Shown piece after piece: positions 46,028 to 56,107 of a stretch of 64,000 bases of DNA. The notes under the pieces are model-generated. The model was not told where the DNA came from and did not search any database. It saw nothing but the letters and a program-made list of their open reading frames with translations. This DNA comes from Rosistilla carotiformis. Its GTDB lineage: Bacteria > Planctomycetota > Planctomycetia > Pirellulales > Pirellulaceae. The stretch spans positions 4,689,411 through 4,753,410 of the forward strand of contig NZ_CP036348.1 of the NCBI RefSeq assembly GCF_007753095.1, given 5' to 3'. Each line of letters starts with the position of its first letter. The first letter of the stretch is position 1. Position numbers and translations under genes: made by a program.

Positions 46028-47572
46028 TCACCCCAAATCGAACTGAATCCCTTGGGCCAGCGGCAGATCCCGGCTGTAGTTTATCGTGTTGGTCGACCGC
46101 CGCATGTACGCCTTCCAAGCATCGCTGCCCGATTCTCGCCCGCCACCGGTCTCCTTTTCGCCGCCAAAAGCGCCGCCGATCTCTGCGCCGCTGGTTCCGA
46201 TGTTGACATTCACGATCCCGCAATCCGACCCCGCGGGGGAACAGAACAGCTCCGCCTCGCGAACGTCGTTGGTCAGGATTGCCGATGCCAACCCTTGCGG
46301 CACGCCGTTGTGCATCGCGATCGCTTGGCTGAGATCTTCGTAACGCATCACGTACAGGATCGGTGCGAACGTCTCCTGCTGCACGATCGCTGCATCGGCC
46401 TGGATCTCCACGATCGCTGGACGCACGTAGTAGCCCCCCTGCGGAACGTCATCGACCACGCGATCTCCACCAAACACAGCACCGCCTTGCTCGCGAGCCG
46501 TCGCCAGAGCCGCCTGCATCGCGACAAACGCGGGCTCGTCGATCAACGGACCGACCAAGATCCCCTCGCGCATCGGATCGCCGATCGGAAGCTTGCCGTA
46601 GAGCGATCGCAATGCGTCGGTCAGTTGGTCGGCGATCGATTCGTGAACGTATAGCCGCCGCAGCGAAGTGCATCGCTGGCCGCAAGTGCCGACCGCGGCG
46701 AACAGAATCGACCGCGTCGCTAGCTCGAAATCGGCCGACGGAGCGACAATCATGCCGTTGTTTCCGCCCAATTCCAACAACGAGCGCCCCAAACGCGAAG
46801 CGACGCGAACAGCCACGTCACGCCCCATCGGAACCGAACCGGTCGCCGATACCAAGGGCAATCCGGGCGCATCCGCAATCGCCTTGCCAACCTCCGCATC
46901 ACCAATCAACAAGCTCAACAACCCCTCGGGAGCCTCCGGCATCTCCGCCGCCACCCGCGATGCGATCCCGTGGCAGGCGAGCGCCGACAGCGGAGCTTTC
47001 TCCGAGGGCTTCCAGACCACCGGATCGCCGCACACCAACGCGATCATCGCGTTCCAAGCCCAGACGGCGACGGGAAAGTTGAAAGCGCTGATGACCCCGA
47101 CAGGGCCCAACGGGTGCCACTGCTCTGCCAATCGATGCAGCGGACGTTCGCTAGCGATCGTTTTGCCATAAAGCTGCCGGCTGAGCCCGACAGCGAAATC
47201 GCAGACGTCGATCATTTCCTGGACTTCACCCAACGCCTCTTGCATGATCTTGCCCATTTCCCAACTGACCAGTTCGGCAAGATTCGATTTTTGTGACCGC
47301 AGGCTTTGTCCAATTTGTCGCACCAATTCGCCACGCACCGGTGCCGGAACGATCCTCCACCGAACGAAAGCCTCCTGCGCCGCGGCGATCGCTTCGGCCA
47401 CCTGGTCCGACGTGGCCATCGTCAGCGAAGCGATCGGCGTCGCATCGACCGGTGAACGAACGGTCAGTTCATTCCCTCGCCCCTTGGACCACTTTCCGCC
47501 GACCGCCACCGCTTGCGGGTCGACCGGAAGACCAAACTTTGAGAAGATCGATTCGGCGCGGGCATTAAGCAT
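46028..47572 (-). CDS. ALDH7-type aldehyde dehydrogenase (aminoadipate semialdehyde DH-like)
   Basis: A 514-residue NAD-dependent aldehyde dehydrogenase. HPLGPVGVISAFNFPVAVWA (cofactor region), VVWKPSEKAPLSALACHGI, SATGSVPMGRDVAVRVASRL, LLELGGNNGMIV and AAVGTCGQRCTSLRRLYVHE, where the second Cys region holds the nucleophile, are intact. The C-terminal signature GGEKETGGGRESGSDAWKAY and MRRSTNTINYS is diagnostic of ALDH7/antiquitin and bacterial AmaB, which oxidise aminoadipate or related semialdehydes in lysine breakdown. Substrate assignment is inferred from this motif. The start at 47572 gives normal length. Confidence 0.93.
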   Translation of the reverse strand: MLNARAESIFSKFGLPVDPQAVAVGGKWSKGRGNELTVRSPVDATPIASLTMATSDQVAEAIAAAQEAFVRWRIVPAPVRGELVRQIGQSLRSQKSNLAELVSWEMGKIMQEALGEVQEMIDVCDFAVGLSRQLYGKTIASERPLHRLAEQWHPLGPVGVISAFNFPVAVWAWNAMIALVCGDPVVWKPSEKAPLSALACHGIASRVAAEMPEAPEGLLSLLIGDAEVGKAIADAPGLPLVSATGSVPMGRDVAVRVASRLGRSLLELGGNNGMIVAPSADFELATRSILFAAVGTCGQRCTSLRRLYVHESIADQLTDALRSLYGKLPIGDPMREGILVGPLIDEPAFVAMQAALATAREQGGAVFGGDRVVDDVPQGGYYVRPAIVEIQADAAIVQQETFAPILYVMRYEDLSQAIAMHNGVPQGLASAILTNDVREAELFCSPAGSDCGIVNVNIGTSGAEIGGAFGGEKETGGGRESGSDAWKAYMRRSTNTINYSRDLPLAQGIQFDLG

Positions 47573-47638
47573 TGCAACGAGTCTCCCGGTGACGGCGGCA
47601 TTTATTTATTGTAAAACAAATCTCCCCCAGGCGTCCTC

Positions 47639-47668
47639 TTGACGAAATATGGGAATTTCTTTTATCTT
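47639..47668 (+). promoter_or_regulatory. Possible promoter of tRNA-Thr
   Basis: TTGACG, 18 bases, TATCTT, located 28 bases before the mature tRNA 5' end. The -10 matches only 4 of 6 positions, so this is tentative. Confidence 0.3.
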
Positions 47669-47695
47669 GCTATTTCTTTGCTGTGCAAATATCAG

Positions 47696-47768
47696 GCCGA
47701 TGTAGCTCAACTGGCAGAGCGATTCATTCGTAATGAATAGGTTGCGGGTTCAAGTCCCACCATCGGCT
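47696..47768 (+). tRNA. tRNA-Thr (anticodon CGT)
   Basis: A complete cloverleaf of 73 bases. The acceptor stem is GCCGATG/CATCGGC (47696-47702 with 47761-47767) and base 47768 (T) is the discriminator. The D-arm includes TAGCTCAACTGGCAGAGC. The anticodon stem ATTCA/TGAAT encloses TTCGTAA with anticodon CGT at 47729-47731, decoding ACG. The T-arm has GCGGGTTCAAGTCCCAC. CCA is not encoded; CTC follows. It lies upstream of the TPR/alpha-CTD gene with 49 bases between. Confidence 0.96.
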
Positions 47769-47817
47769 CTTCACGCCCTCGCAAGGCCCGCTTGCCCTTC
47801 TGTAGGAACCCAACTCC

Positions 47818-49143
47818 ATGGCTGAAGCTCACATGCTCGATCTGAAGGAAACGTTGCTATCCAACGCGTCTTTTGGACCACAAGAAATCTATGTGATTCG
47901 ACAAGCGATCTCCGATGATTTCACGCACTTCACGGAACTGAAAGAAGGCGTTGGGCTGTTGGAGCAAGACACCGACCGAACGCCAGCGTCGCAAACGCGA
48001 CTGGGCATCGGGCAATTCCTGCTGGGACGCTTCCAAGATGCGAAGCAGACCCTGCAATCAGCCGATGGCGGTGCGTTGGCTCAGTTCTACATTGGTCGCT
48101 GCCATTTCGAACACTGCGATTACGCCGAAGCGATGGCTTCGTTCGAAGCGGCCCGCACCGCGGGATACAACGCCGACGAATGCAATCTGGCAATCGCCGC
48201 TGTCCAACGTTACATGGGGAACGCCGAACAAGCGTTGGCCACACTGGACAACATGTTCGGCCCTGTTGAGCAATCGGCGGAATACCTGTACCAACGCGGG
48301 GCAACCGTTGCTGCCTTGGGCGGCAACCTGCCCGAAGCCGTTGCATTGTACGAACGTGCCATCCAATCGAACCCACAACACGCCGGAGCGTTGTTTGGCT
48401 TGGCCGTTGAAAACGACCGCCACGGAAACGACGAAACCGCCCTCGAATTGTACGAACGCGCTTCCAAAGCGTTCCCAACCGGCGTCGGCGTTCTGATCAA
48501 CTTGGGCCTGATGAGCGAAGATCGTAACGATTTCGGCAAGGCTCAACTTTGCTACAAGCGAATCCTCGACTGCTACCCCGACCACCCACAGGCTCGCCTG
48601 TACATGAAGGACGCGTCGGCATCGGGCAACGTCCTATACGACGAAGAAACGCAACGCCGCAACGACCGTTTGGCACAAGTGCTGAACATCTCGGTCTCGA
48701 ACTTCGAACTGTCGGTCCGCAGTCGCAACTGTCTGACCAAGATGGGTATCGATACGCTGGGCGATTTGACCCGCACCAGCGAAGCGGAACTGCTGGCCAG
48801 CAAGAACTTCGGCGAAACCAGCCTCTACGAAATTCGCGAGATCTTGAGCAGCAAGGGACTGACCCTTGGCCAGTTCGCTCATGAAAAGAAGACCGCCGAT
48901 CCGCCCGTCGACACCTCGCACCTGTCCCCTGCGGAACAAGCGTTGTTGGATCGTCCGATCTCGGATCTGAACCTGTCGGTTCGTGCTCGTAAGTGCATGG
49001 TCCGCTTGGGACTGAACACGATCGGCGAACTGCTTCGCAAGACCGCCGACGAATTGCTCGAATGCAAGAACTTCGGTGTGACCAGCTTGGTTGAGATTCG
49101 CGAGAAACTCGAACAGCACAACCTGACGCTTCGCGGCGAATAA
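47818..49143 (+). CDS. TPR protein with two RNA polymerase alpha C-terminal domains
   Basis: A 441-residue protein not otherwise related to RNA polymerase alpha. Residues about 60-275 are tetratricopeptide-type repeats: GIGQFLLGRFQDAKQTLQSA, FEHCDYAEAMASFEAARTAG, GNLPEAVALYERAIQSNPQH, NDETALELYERASKAFPTGV and FGKAQLCYKRILDCYPDHPQ. Two alpha-CTD units follow: SNFELSVRSRNCLTKMGIDT with ASKNFGETSLYEIREILSSK (about 295-360), and DLNLSVRARKCMVRLGLNTI with ECKNFGVTSLVEIREKLEQH (about 380-440). The Arg of SVR in each matches the promoter-binding Arg265 of E. coli alpha. It has no NTD for assembly into RNA polymerase. It may bind UP-element DNA or transcription factors; that is inference. Confidence 0.9.
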   Translation: MAEAHMLDLKETLLSNASFGPQEIYVIRQAISDDFTHFTELKEGVGLLEQDTDRTPASQTRLGIGQFLLGRFQDAKQTLQSADGGALAQFYIGRCHFEHCDYAEAMASFEAARTAGYNADECNLAIAAVQRYMGNAEQALATLDNMFGPVEQSAEYLYQRGATVAALGGNLPEAVALYERAIQSNPQHAGALFGLAVENDRHGNDETALELYERASKAFPTGVGVLINLGLMSEDRNDFGKAQLCYKRILDCYPDHPQARLYMKDASASGNVLYDEETQRRNDRLAQVLNISVSNFELSVRSRNCLTKMGIDTLGDLTRTSEAELLASKNFGETSLYEIREILSSKGLTLGQFAHEKKTADPPVDTSHLSPAEQALLDRPISDLNLSVRARKCMVRLGLNTIGELLRKTADELLECKNFGVTSLVEIREKLEQHNLTLRGE

Positions 49144-49154
49144 GGTAGTCGATA

Positions 49155-50276
<1,122 letters not shown>

Positions 50277-50343
50277 CGCGGACCAGCTGTTTGCAGTGGA
50301 TCGCGACTGTTATTCTTCCGACGACCGGTCTACGATAGACGCC

Positions 50344-50997
50344 ATGATTGATTCCTTTTCCATCGCACTGGCACTCGGCCCCTTGGCGATCTACCTGTTG
50401 GTGATCGGATACCTGCAATCGGCGCGGCGTCCCACAGTAACAACCGGTGCACAAGACACGGTGGCACTTGCGATTGGTGCCAGCGGTTTTGTACTGGCAG
50501 GCCCGTTGGTACTCTTCTTTCCAACGATGGCTTACGGAATGCTGGGCTGGATCGTGTGGTTGATGTTGGCCGCGTTCTTTCTGCTGACGCTGCTGTTAAT
50601 CATCCTGACGATGCGACCGCGGATGGTCATCTACGGTACAACAGCGTCCGACGTGCGGGAACCGCTGTTGCGGGCGGCGCGATCGATCGACCCCGGAGCG
50701 CGACTCGAAGGGGAACAGATATGGTTTCCCGGCGTTGCCGCTTCGGTCCGCTTAGAGGTCTTTTCTCCCCACGACACGCCGCAGGTGGTGCCTCAAATGC
50801 AAACGATCTCGCCTGTCTTTTGGCGTCGATTTGTGCAAGCGTCGCGGCACGAAATCGGTCAGGTCGAAAACCCGGCCCGCAGCAAAGGCGCCGGCATGCT
50901 GTTGGTGGCCTTGGTGATCCTAGGCTTCGTCGCGACTCAGATCGCCATGCAACCCCAAGAGATCGTCTCGGGGTTTCGCGAATGGCTGCGACTGTAG
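50344..50997 (+). CDS. Membrane protein of unknown function
   Basis: A 217-residue protein with three N-terminal hydrophobic segments: IALALGPLAIYLLVIGYLQS, LAIGASGFVLAGPLVLFF and GWIVWLMLAAFFLLTLLLII. A soluble domain follows (GARLEGEQIWFPGVAASVRL, FWRRFVQASRHEIGQVE) and a last segment near the C-terminus (MLLVALVILGFVATQIAMQ). No motif of a known family was found. The start at 50344 fits the first helix; a frame opening at 50296 adds a polar leader. It follows tgt on the same strand with a gap of 67 bases. Confidence 0.7.
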   Translation: MIDSFSIALALGPLAIYLLVIGYLQSARRPTVTTGAQDTVALAIGASGFVLAGPLVLFFPTMAYGMLGWIVWLMLAAFFLLTLLLIILTMRPRMVIYGTTASDVREPLLRAARSIDPGARLEGEQIWFPGVAASVRLEVFSPHDTPQVVPQMQTISPVFWRRFVQASRHEIGQVENPARSKGAGMLLVALVILGFVATQIAMQPQEIVSGFREWLRL

Positions 50998-51142
50998 CGG
51001 TTCCGACAACGGAAGTCGCTTGCGGTCCACCGCCCCAACCGATTCCGAATGGATATGGTCGGCCTTCCATTCGGACTGCCGCGACCGACAGCCCGAACGA
51101 GAAACGAAGTTTGCCAGCGGCGGACCAACGGAGCGTGAAGGA

Positions 51143-52129
51143 CTACATTCCAGCAGCGCGCGGCTGCCAGAACCGTTGCCCTGTCATCATCAGGTAGCAG
51201 ATCGTCATCATCATCGAGACAACGGGAACCGCGACCAACAGCCCGACACCGCAAAGCAGCGCCCCCAACATGCTCAGGCCCATCGAGATCAGGCCCATCA
51301 AAAACGCATTGCCACGATTCCCCTTGGCATGTTCACCAGCCAACCGGAACGATTCCATCACGCCGCAATCGCGGTCGACCAAAAAGTAAAAGTACGACCA
51401 ATAGGTGAGGGCAAAATAAATCCCCGGCACGATCAATAACAGGATGCCGACAAACATGCCCAATCCAAACAAGATCGATGCGCCGATGTAGCGGAGGATG
51501 TAGGGGCTGCCGCTGAAAAGCATACCGAAATTCGCCTCTTGCCCACGTGCGACAGCGAGGTTGATCCGCAGGATCCCGATTCCGATCCACAGTTGCAACA
51601 ATTGGTTCAGCACCGACGTCCCCACGTTAGTTAACGCGATCGCTGGCGAATTCGGATCTCCCAACGCTTGGACCAACGCGACTTGCAGAATCGCCGACAC
51701 CACTGAAATTCCCATGTTCAGGAAGAACTGCGTCAGGAAGGCACCGATCAGCAGGGCCGCATTCATTTTGAACAGTTCCCACGCGATCGTCACCGCCCCC
51801 GCGGGATCCATCGGTTGAACCGACATCGCTCCCGAACTGCCGCCGGCCATCGGTCGAGCGGCAGCCGTCGGAGAAGCGTAGGGATTCGCAGACGCCGACG
51901 GTGAAAAACCGTGACCACCCGAAACCGGTTGGGCGCTGCCGCCACCAAAGTTGAAGGGGTCGTCATCGGCCGGAGGCATTGGAGCGGGAGCCGCTGCAGG
52001 AGAGGCGGCTTGCGACGCGGGGATCGTTAAGATCCGAGCACAATTGGGACACTTGGCCTGCTTGCCAGCGCTGTTGTCGGGGACACGCAACTTCTGTTGG
52101 CACCCGTCACAGGGAAATTCGATCGGCAT
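51143..52129 (-). CDS. Zinc-ribbon membrane protein (MJ0042-like N-terminus)
   Basis: A 328-residue protein. The N-terminus is a zinc ribbon, MPIEFPCDGCQQKLRVPDNS then AGKQAKCPNCARILTIPAS, with two CxxC pairs of the MJ0042 type common in planctomycetes. A Pro/Ala-rich low-complexity region (about 50-115) follows. The C-terminal 200 residues contain five or six hydrophobic segments (ALLIGAFLTQFFLNMGISVV, FGLGMFVGILLLIVPGIYFA, GLISMGLSMLGALLCGVGLL, VAVPVVSMMMTICYLMM). The membrane part recalls DUF4013/DUF975-like families, not proven. The start at 52129 is set by the zinc ribbon. Confidence 0.75.
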   Translation of the reverse strand: MPIEFPCDGCQQKLRVPDNSAGKQAKCPNCARILTIPASQAASPAAAPAPMPPADDDPFNFGGGSAQPVSGGHGFSPSASANPYASPTAAARPMAGGSSGAMSVQPMDPAGAVTIAWELFKMNAALLIGAFLTQFFLNMGISVVSAILQVALVQALGDPNSPAIALTNVGTSVLNQLLQLWIGIGILRINLAVARGQEANFGMLFSGSPYILRYIGASILFGLGMFVGILLLIVPGIYFALTYWSYFYFLVDRDCGVMESFRLAGEHAKGNRGNAFLMGLISMGLSMLGALLCGVGLLVAVPVVSMMMTICYLMMTGQRFWQPRAAGM

Positions 52130-52368
52130 AACGACGCTACCTCGCTTCAATTGGAACCTATTCGCCTTCGGGGGAACCGTGTCCCCCGCAGGCACCGGAC
52201 CGATAGCGTAAGCGACCGCGCAAACTGCGCCAATTGAATTTCCCGTCTTGCCAAGCTTCCGTCGGGAAGCCGCAGCCGATGACGCGGCAACGATTCCCGC
52301 CGCTCACGACAGCCATCGCCGATGGGCCCGTCCGGAATTCGTTCACGTCGAAAACGAGTCGTCGAACG

Positions 52369-53247
52369 TTAACCGGCGACTTGATTACGGCCATTTTCCT
52401 TGGCCTGGTATAAGAATTTGTCGGCCGCATCAAGCAATGCCGACTGTGTTTCGATTTCGTCGACCGCGGGTGCGGAGACTCCCAGACTGATCGTCACTTC
52501 AAGCAGTCCCGCCGAAGTCTCGAAGGCGGCTTCGGCGCATGCCTTGCGGCAACGCTCGGCAACATCCAACGCTTTCGCTCGATCCGATTCGACGATCACG
52601 ATCGCAAACTCTTCGCCACCAAACCGGGCCAAAATTTCATCCGAACGCAGCACGTGCTCCAACCGCATCGACAACTGCTGCAAGACCTCATCGCCAGCCA
52701 AATGGCCGTACGTGTCGTTGATCAATTTGAAGTGGTCGACGTCCAAAAGAATGACGGCGATCGGCCGCTGGTAGCGGCGGCAACGGGCGACTTCTCGATC
52801 GAGGCTTTCCAACAGGTAGCGTTTATTAAAAACGCCCGTCAGCCCGTCGCGGGTCATCATCGCGTAGACGGTCTCGTGATACTGCGCCTCGAGATCGTGA
52901 TCGGCCAGGAAACGGAAGATGCGACTGCCTAACTGGATGCGGTCGCCCGTCTGCAGCACGTGCTCCGTAATCGGCATGCCGTTGATGACCACTCCGTTGG
53001 TGCTCTCCAAATCGCGAATCGTGTACACGTCGTCCTGTTTTTCGATCTCCGCGTGCCGTCGCGAAACCGAGTTGTCGGGCAGGTGCAAACAGCAGTTCGC
53101 GTCGCGGCCAATCAAGATGGTCTCGCTGATTTCGATCGGCCCGCGATCCAAATCCAGTGGGTGGATCTGGACCAACCAACGCTGCGAACCGACATCCGCT
53201 GCGACGGCTGCGTCCACCCATAACGTAGGACCTTGGATTATGGACAT
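52369..53247 (-). CDS. FHA domain-diguanylate cyclase
   Basis: A 292-residue protein joining two signalling domains. The FHA domain (about residues 25-110) has ILIGRDANCCLHLPDNSVSR, RHAEIEKQDD and DLESTNGVVINGMPI, with the phosphothreonine-binding Arg, Ser and Asn present. The GGDEF domain starts near residue 125 with DGLTGVFNKRYLLESLDREV, then ILLDVDHFKLINDTYGHLAG and LARFGGEEFAIVIVESDRAK. The GGEEF loop keeps the active-site residues, so c-di-GMP synthesis is expected. No I-site RxxD was noticed just upstream of GGEEF (RSDEILARFGGEEF). The gene is followed convergently by no partner; a Ser/Thr kinase lies divergent at 53.5 kb. Confidence 0.92.
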   Translation of the reverse strand: MSIIQGPTLWVDAAVAADVGSQRWLVQIHPLDLDRGPIEISETILIGRDANCCLHLPDNSVSRRHAEIEKQDDVYTIRDLESTNGVVINGMPITEHVLQTGDRIQLGSRIFRFLADHDLEAQYHETVYAMMTRDGLTGVFNKRYLLESLDREVARCRRYQRPIAVILLDVDHFKLINDTYGHLAGDEVLQQLSMRLEHVLRSDEILARFGGEEFAIVIVESDRAKALDVAERCRKACAEAAFETSAGLLEVTISLGVSAPAVDEIETQSALLDAADKFLYQAKENGRNQVAG

Positions 53248-53560
53248 TCGGACGTTCCCGTGAAGTGCGCGAAGAAAGAGGCTTCAGATCCGTTTAGGGA
53301 AAACACGATTCCCTGCAGCCAAAGGTGAGTTACGTTTGTAAGGGGCGGGGGGCTGAGGCAGCGGTGCGACAGAGAATTTCACCCGATCCCAGTCTCTGGC
53401 AACCGCGTTGTACCAGGTGGCAGGAATGTTCGGATTGCCCGATCCCAAGGATCTCCAGGGTTCGTTTAAGACGCCGCCGCCCCTAGAAAAGCCTATGTTT
53501 GCACGGCGAATCCCATTTGCCATCGCCGCCAAACACTCCTCTCCATCGGGCCATCCATTG

Positions 53561-55861
53561 ATGCTGGACACACAACCTTCCGACTCCACCGCGAGCCCCG
53601 CCGGACCGGTCCCCTTTCATGACGCGCCGGTCCCGTCGGGTGCCGATCGTTACCACGGCGACCAGGAACTGGGCCGTGGCGGCTGGGGCGTGGTCATGCG
53701 GGCAAACGACCGGCAACTGGACCGGCACGTCGCCGTCAAACAACTGGGAGCGCACGCTGCCGGGAACCCCGACTTGGTCCAGCGGTTCCTGCACGAAGGT
53801 CTGATCACCGCACAATTGCAACACCCGGGCATCGTCCCCGTCTATGAAAGAGGACTGCGCCACGAAGACGGCCAACCGTTTTACGCGATGAAGCTGTTGG
53901 ACGGCGTGACGTTGGAGCACAAGCTACGCGACTACCATTGCCTGTTGCCCGGCCGCAAAAAGCAAGCCCTGCTGTATGACTTGCTGCGCAGCTTTGTCGA
54001 CATCTGCAACGCCATCGGCTACGCCCACGAACAACAAATCATCCACCGCGACCTGAAACCAGCCAACGTGATTGTCGGTCCGTTTGGCGAAACCGTCGTC
54101 GTCGACTGGGGCTTGGCCAAGCGTCTGGGGGCTGACGCGGCCGAACCGCCGCAACCGCACGCCAATTCTATGGCAACCGTGGCCGCAGGGTTGCCGATCA
54201 CGGAATCGTCTCCAACGGCTCACGCCCCATCGGCCGACGCCCTCCACACGCGCATGGGAACGATCGTCGGCACACCGGCCTACATGTCGCCCGAACAAGC
54301 GACCGGCGCGATCGACAAGCTAGGCCCGCACAGCGACATCTATGCGTTGGGCATCATCCTTTACGAAATATTGACCGGCCGCACACCCTATCACGGTGAT
54401 GACTTCCAGGTCACGATCGCCAACGTCATCGCGGGGAATTGCCTGTCGCCGCGCCAGCAGGACCGTAGCGTCCCGCCGCCGCTGGATTCGATCTGCATGA
54501 AAGCGATCGCCCCCCAGCCTCACGAACGCTACAAAACCGCCCTCCAGATCGCCGACGATGTCAGCCGTTTTCTGGCGGGAGAGAAGGTCAGTTCCCACCG
54601 CGAATCCCTGGTCGAACGGACAGGCCGCGCGTGCCGCCGACGGCCAGCATTCGTCGCCGCGACCATCGTCGGGGCGACGATCCTCGCCCTGTCGGCATCG
54701 ATCACCAGCGTGATCGTCAGCCAGGCACATCGTGCCGAACGCCGTGCCAAAGAACAGGCATTGGCGGCGCATGCGGAAGAGGTTGTTGTTCGCAAACAAG
54801 CCGAACGCGAACGGCACGCGGCCCATCAAAAGTTGGCGCGAGTCCAAGCCGCCGCCGATGATTGGTTGCGACAATTCAACATGGCCCTCGCCGAAGATTC
54901 CGAGGCCGCACCGCTGCGACGCGATCTGCTGCAGAACGCGATGCGACACTATCGATCCCGCTACCATCGACTGGCAGTTCAACCGAACCAACAACAGGAG
55001 GCCGCAAGCTGTTTGTTGCAGATCGCCGACCTTCAATGGATGGCGTCCGATTTCCTGGCGGCGGAGCAAACCTACCAGATCGCGCAAGCGGAACTCACAT
55101 CCCTTCCATCCACCGACACTCCCGAACGTTCCCTGATACGTGACCGCACCCGCGCCGCGACGGGACTGTTGCGGTCGGCGCTCCGTTCGGGCGAATCCGC
55201 CGAACGGCAAACCGCCCGTCTCGCGACTGAATTGCAATCGCTCGAATCGCTCTCCGATGCGTTCCACGCCGACTCCGAATCGCTGGAAACGCTCGCCTAC
55301 GGTCAACTGGAACTAGGAACCGCCCTGCTGCGTTCGAACGCCATCGGCCCGTCGATCGCGGCCCTTCGGCGGGGGCTGAGTAATGCAACGCTGTGGGCAG
55401 ACCAAAATGCGACACCGTTACTGCATCTGACGTCTGACATCGAGACGGCTCTGGCCGCGGCGTATACGCAAGACCACCAATACCTCGCCGCAGCCCACAT
55501 CCTTCAAGACCTGATCGACAGGATCGATGAAACGCTGCAACGCAACCCGAACCGCACCGATTGGCTGACGAATCGGGCGTGGGCACAGATCCAATGGGGC
55601 TTCGCCCAACAAGCACTCGGCAAGCCAACGGCCGCGGTGACCGGCTATCGCCAGGGACTGGCGGACCTTGCGAGCGCCTGGAATTTGCCGATGGAAGAAC
55701 CGCTTCCGAAGGCAACATTGTCAAAGCAATCTACGCCGTGGCGCGCGCTGAATGATCGCTGCCTGCAGCACGCAACAGCGCGGGAATCGAATGCCGGATC
55801 GACCGGTCAACGCCCTTGGGTGCGCGTTCTCGAAGAACTTCAACACCAAGAACTGAATTAG
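53561..55861 (+). CDS. Membrane-anchored Ser/Thr protein kinase with helical repeats
   Basis: A 766-residue Hanks-type kinase. The kinase domain spans about residues 25-340: LGRGGWGVVMRANDRQLDRH (Gly loop), VAVKQLG (Lys), HRDLKPANVIVG (catalytic loop), VVDWGLAKRLG (DFG replaced by DWG) and GTPAYMSPEQATGAI. A linker of about 40 residues between DWG and the GTPAYMSPE segment is longer than usual. A transmembrane segment (FVAATIVGATILALSASITS) is at about 365-385, then a coiled coil (AERRAKEQALAAHAEEVVVR) and a 400-residue extracytoplasmic or periplasmic helical region with TPR character. The start at 53561 is chosen over ATG 53408, whose extra 51 residues are not kinase-like. FHA-GGDEF is divergent upstream. 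Confidence 0.9.
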   Translation: MLDTQPSDSTASPAGPVPFHDAPVPSGADRYHGDQELGRGGWGVVMRANDRQLDRHVAVKQLGAHAAGNPDLVQRFLHEGLITAQLQHPGIVPVYERGLRHEDGQPFYAMKLLDGVTLEHKLRDYHCLLPGRKKQALLYDLLRSFVDICNAIGYAHEQQIIHRDLKPANVIVGPFGETVVVDWGLAKRLGADAAEPPQPHANSMATVAAGLPITESSPTAHAPSADALHTRMGTIVGTPAYMSPEQATGAIDKLGPHSDIYALGIILYEILTGRTPYHGDDFQVTIANVIAGNCLSPRQQDRSVPPPLDSICMKAIAPQPHERYKTALQIADDVSRFLAGEKVSSHRESLVERTGRACRRRPAFVAATIVGATILALSASITSVIVSQAHRAERRAKEQALAAHAEEVVVRKQAERERHAAHQKLARVQAAADDWLRQFNMALAEDSEAAPLRRDLLQNAMRHYRSRYHRLAVQPNQQQEAASCLLQIADLQWMASDFLAAEQTYQIAQAELTSLPSTDTPERSLIRDRTRAATGLLRSALRSGESAERQTARLATELQSLESLSDAFHADSESLETLAYGQLELGTALLRSNAIGPSIAALRRGLSNATLWADQNATPLLHLTSDIETALAAAYTQDHQYLAAAHILQDLIDRIDETLQRNPNRTDWLTNRAWAQIQWGFAQQALGKPTAAVTGYRQGLADLASAWNLPMEEPLPKATLSKQSTPWRALNDRCLQHATARESNAGSTGQRPWVRVLEELQHQELN

Positions 55862-56107
55862 ATCCACACCACAAAGCCCCCTTTTTGGAGCCTATGCGGT
55901 GTCTATTGCAACGACCGCTGCAAGGCGCGTCGATCCAATAAATTTGCTTTCCAAATTGCTGTCATCCCCTTACAGACAAGTCGTTAGCAAGAGGGTAGGA
56001 TGACATGTTAGAGGGTTCTTTTTAAATAGGTTCCATAGCCGTTGAGGATCGGAATCAGGACGCCTCTATCGGCGGCCACTCGTCGCCAACGCAAGGGAGT
56101 CCGTGAA

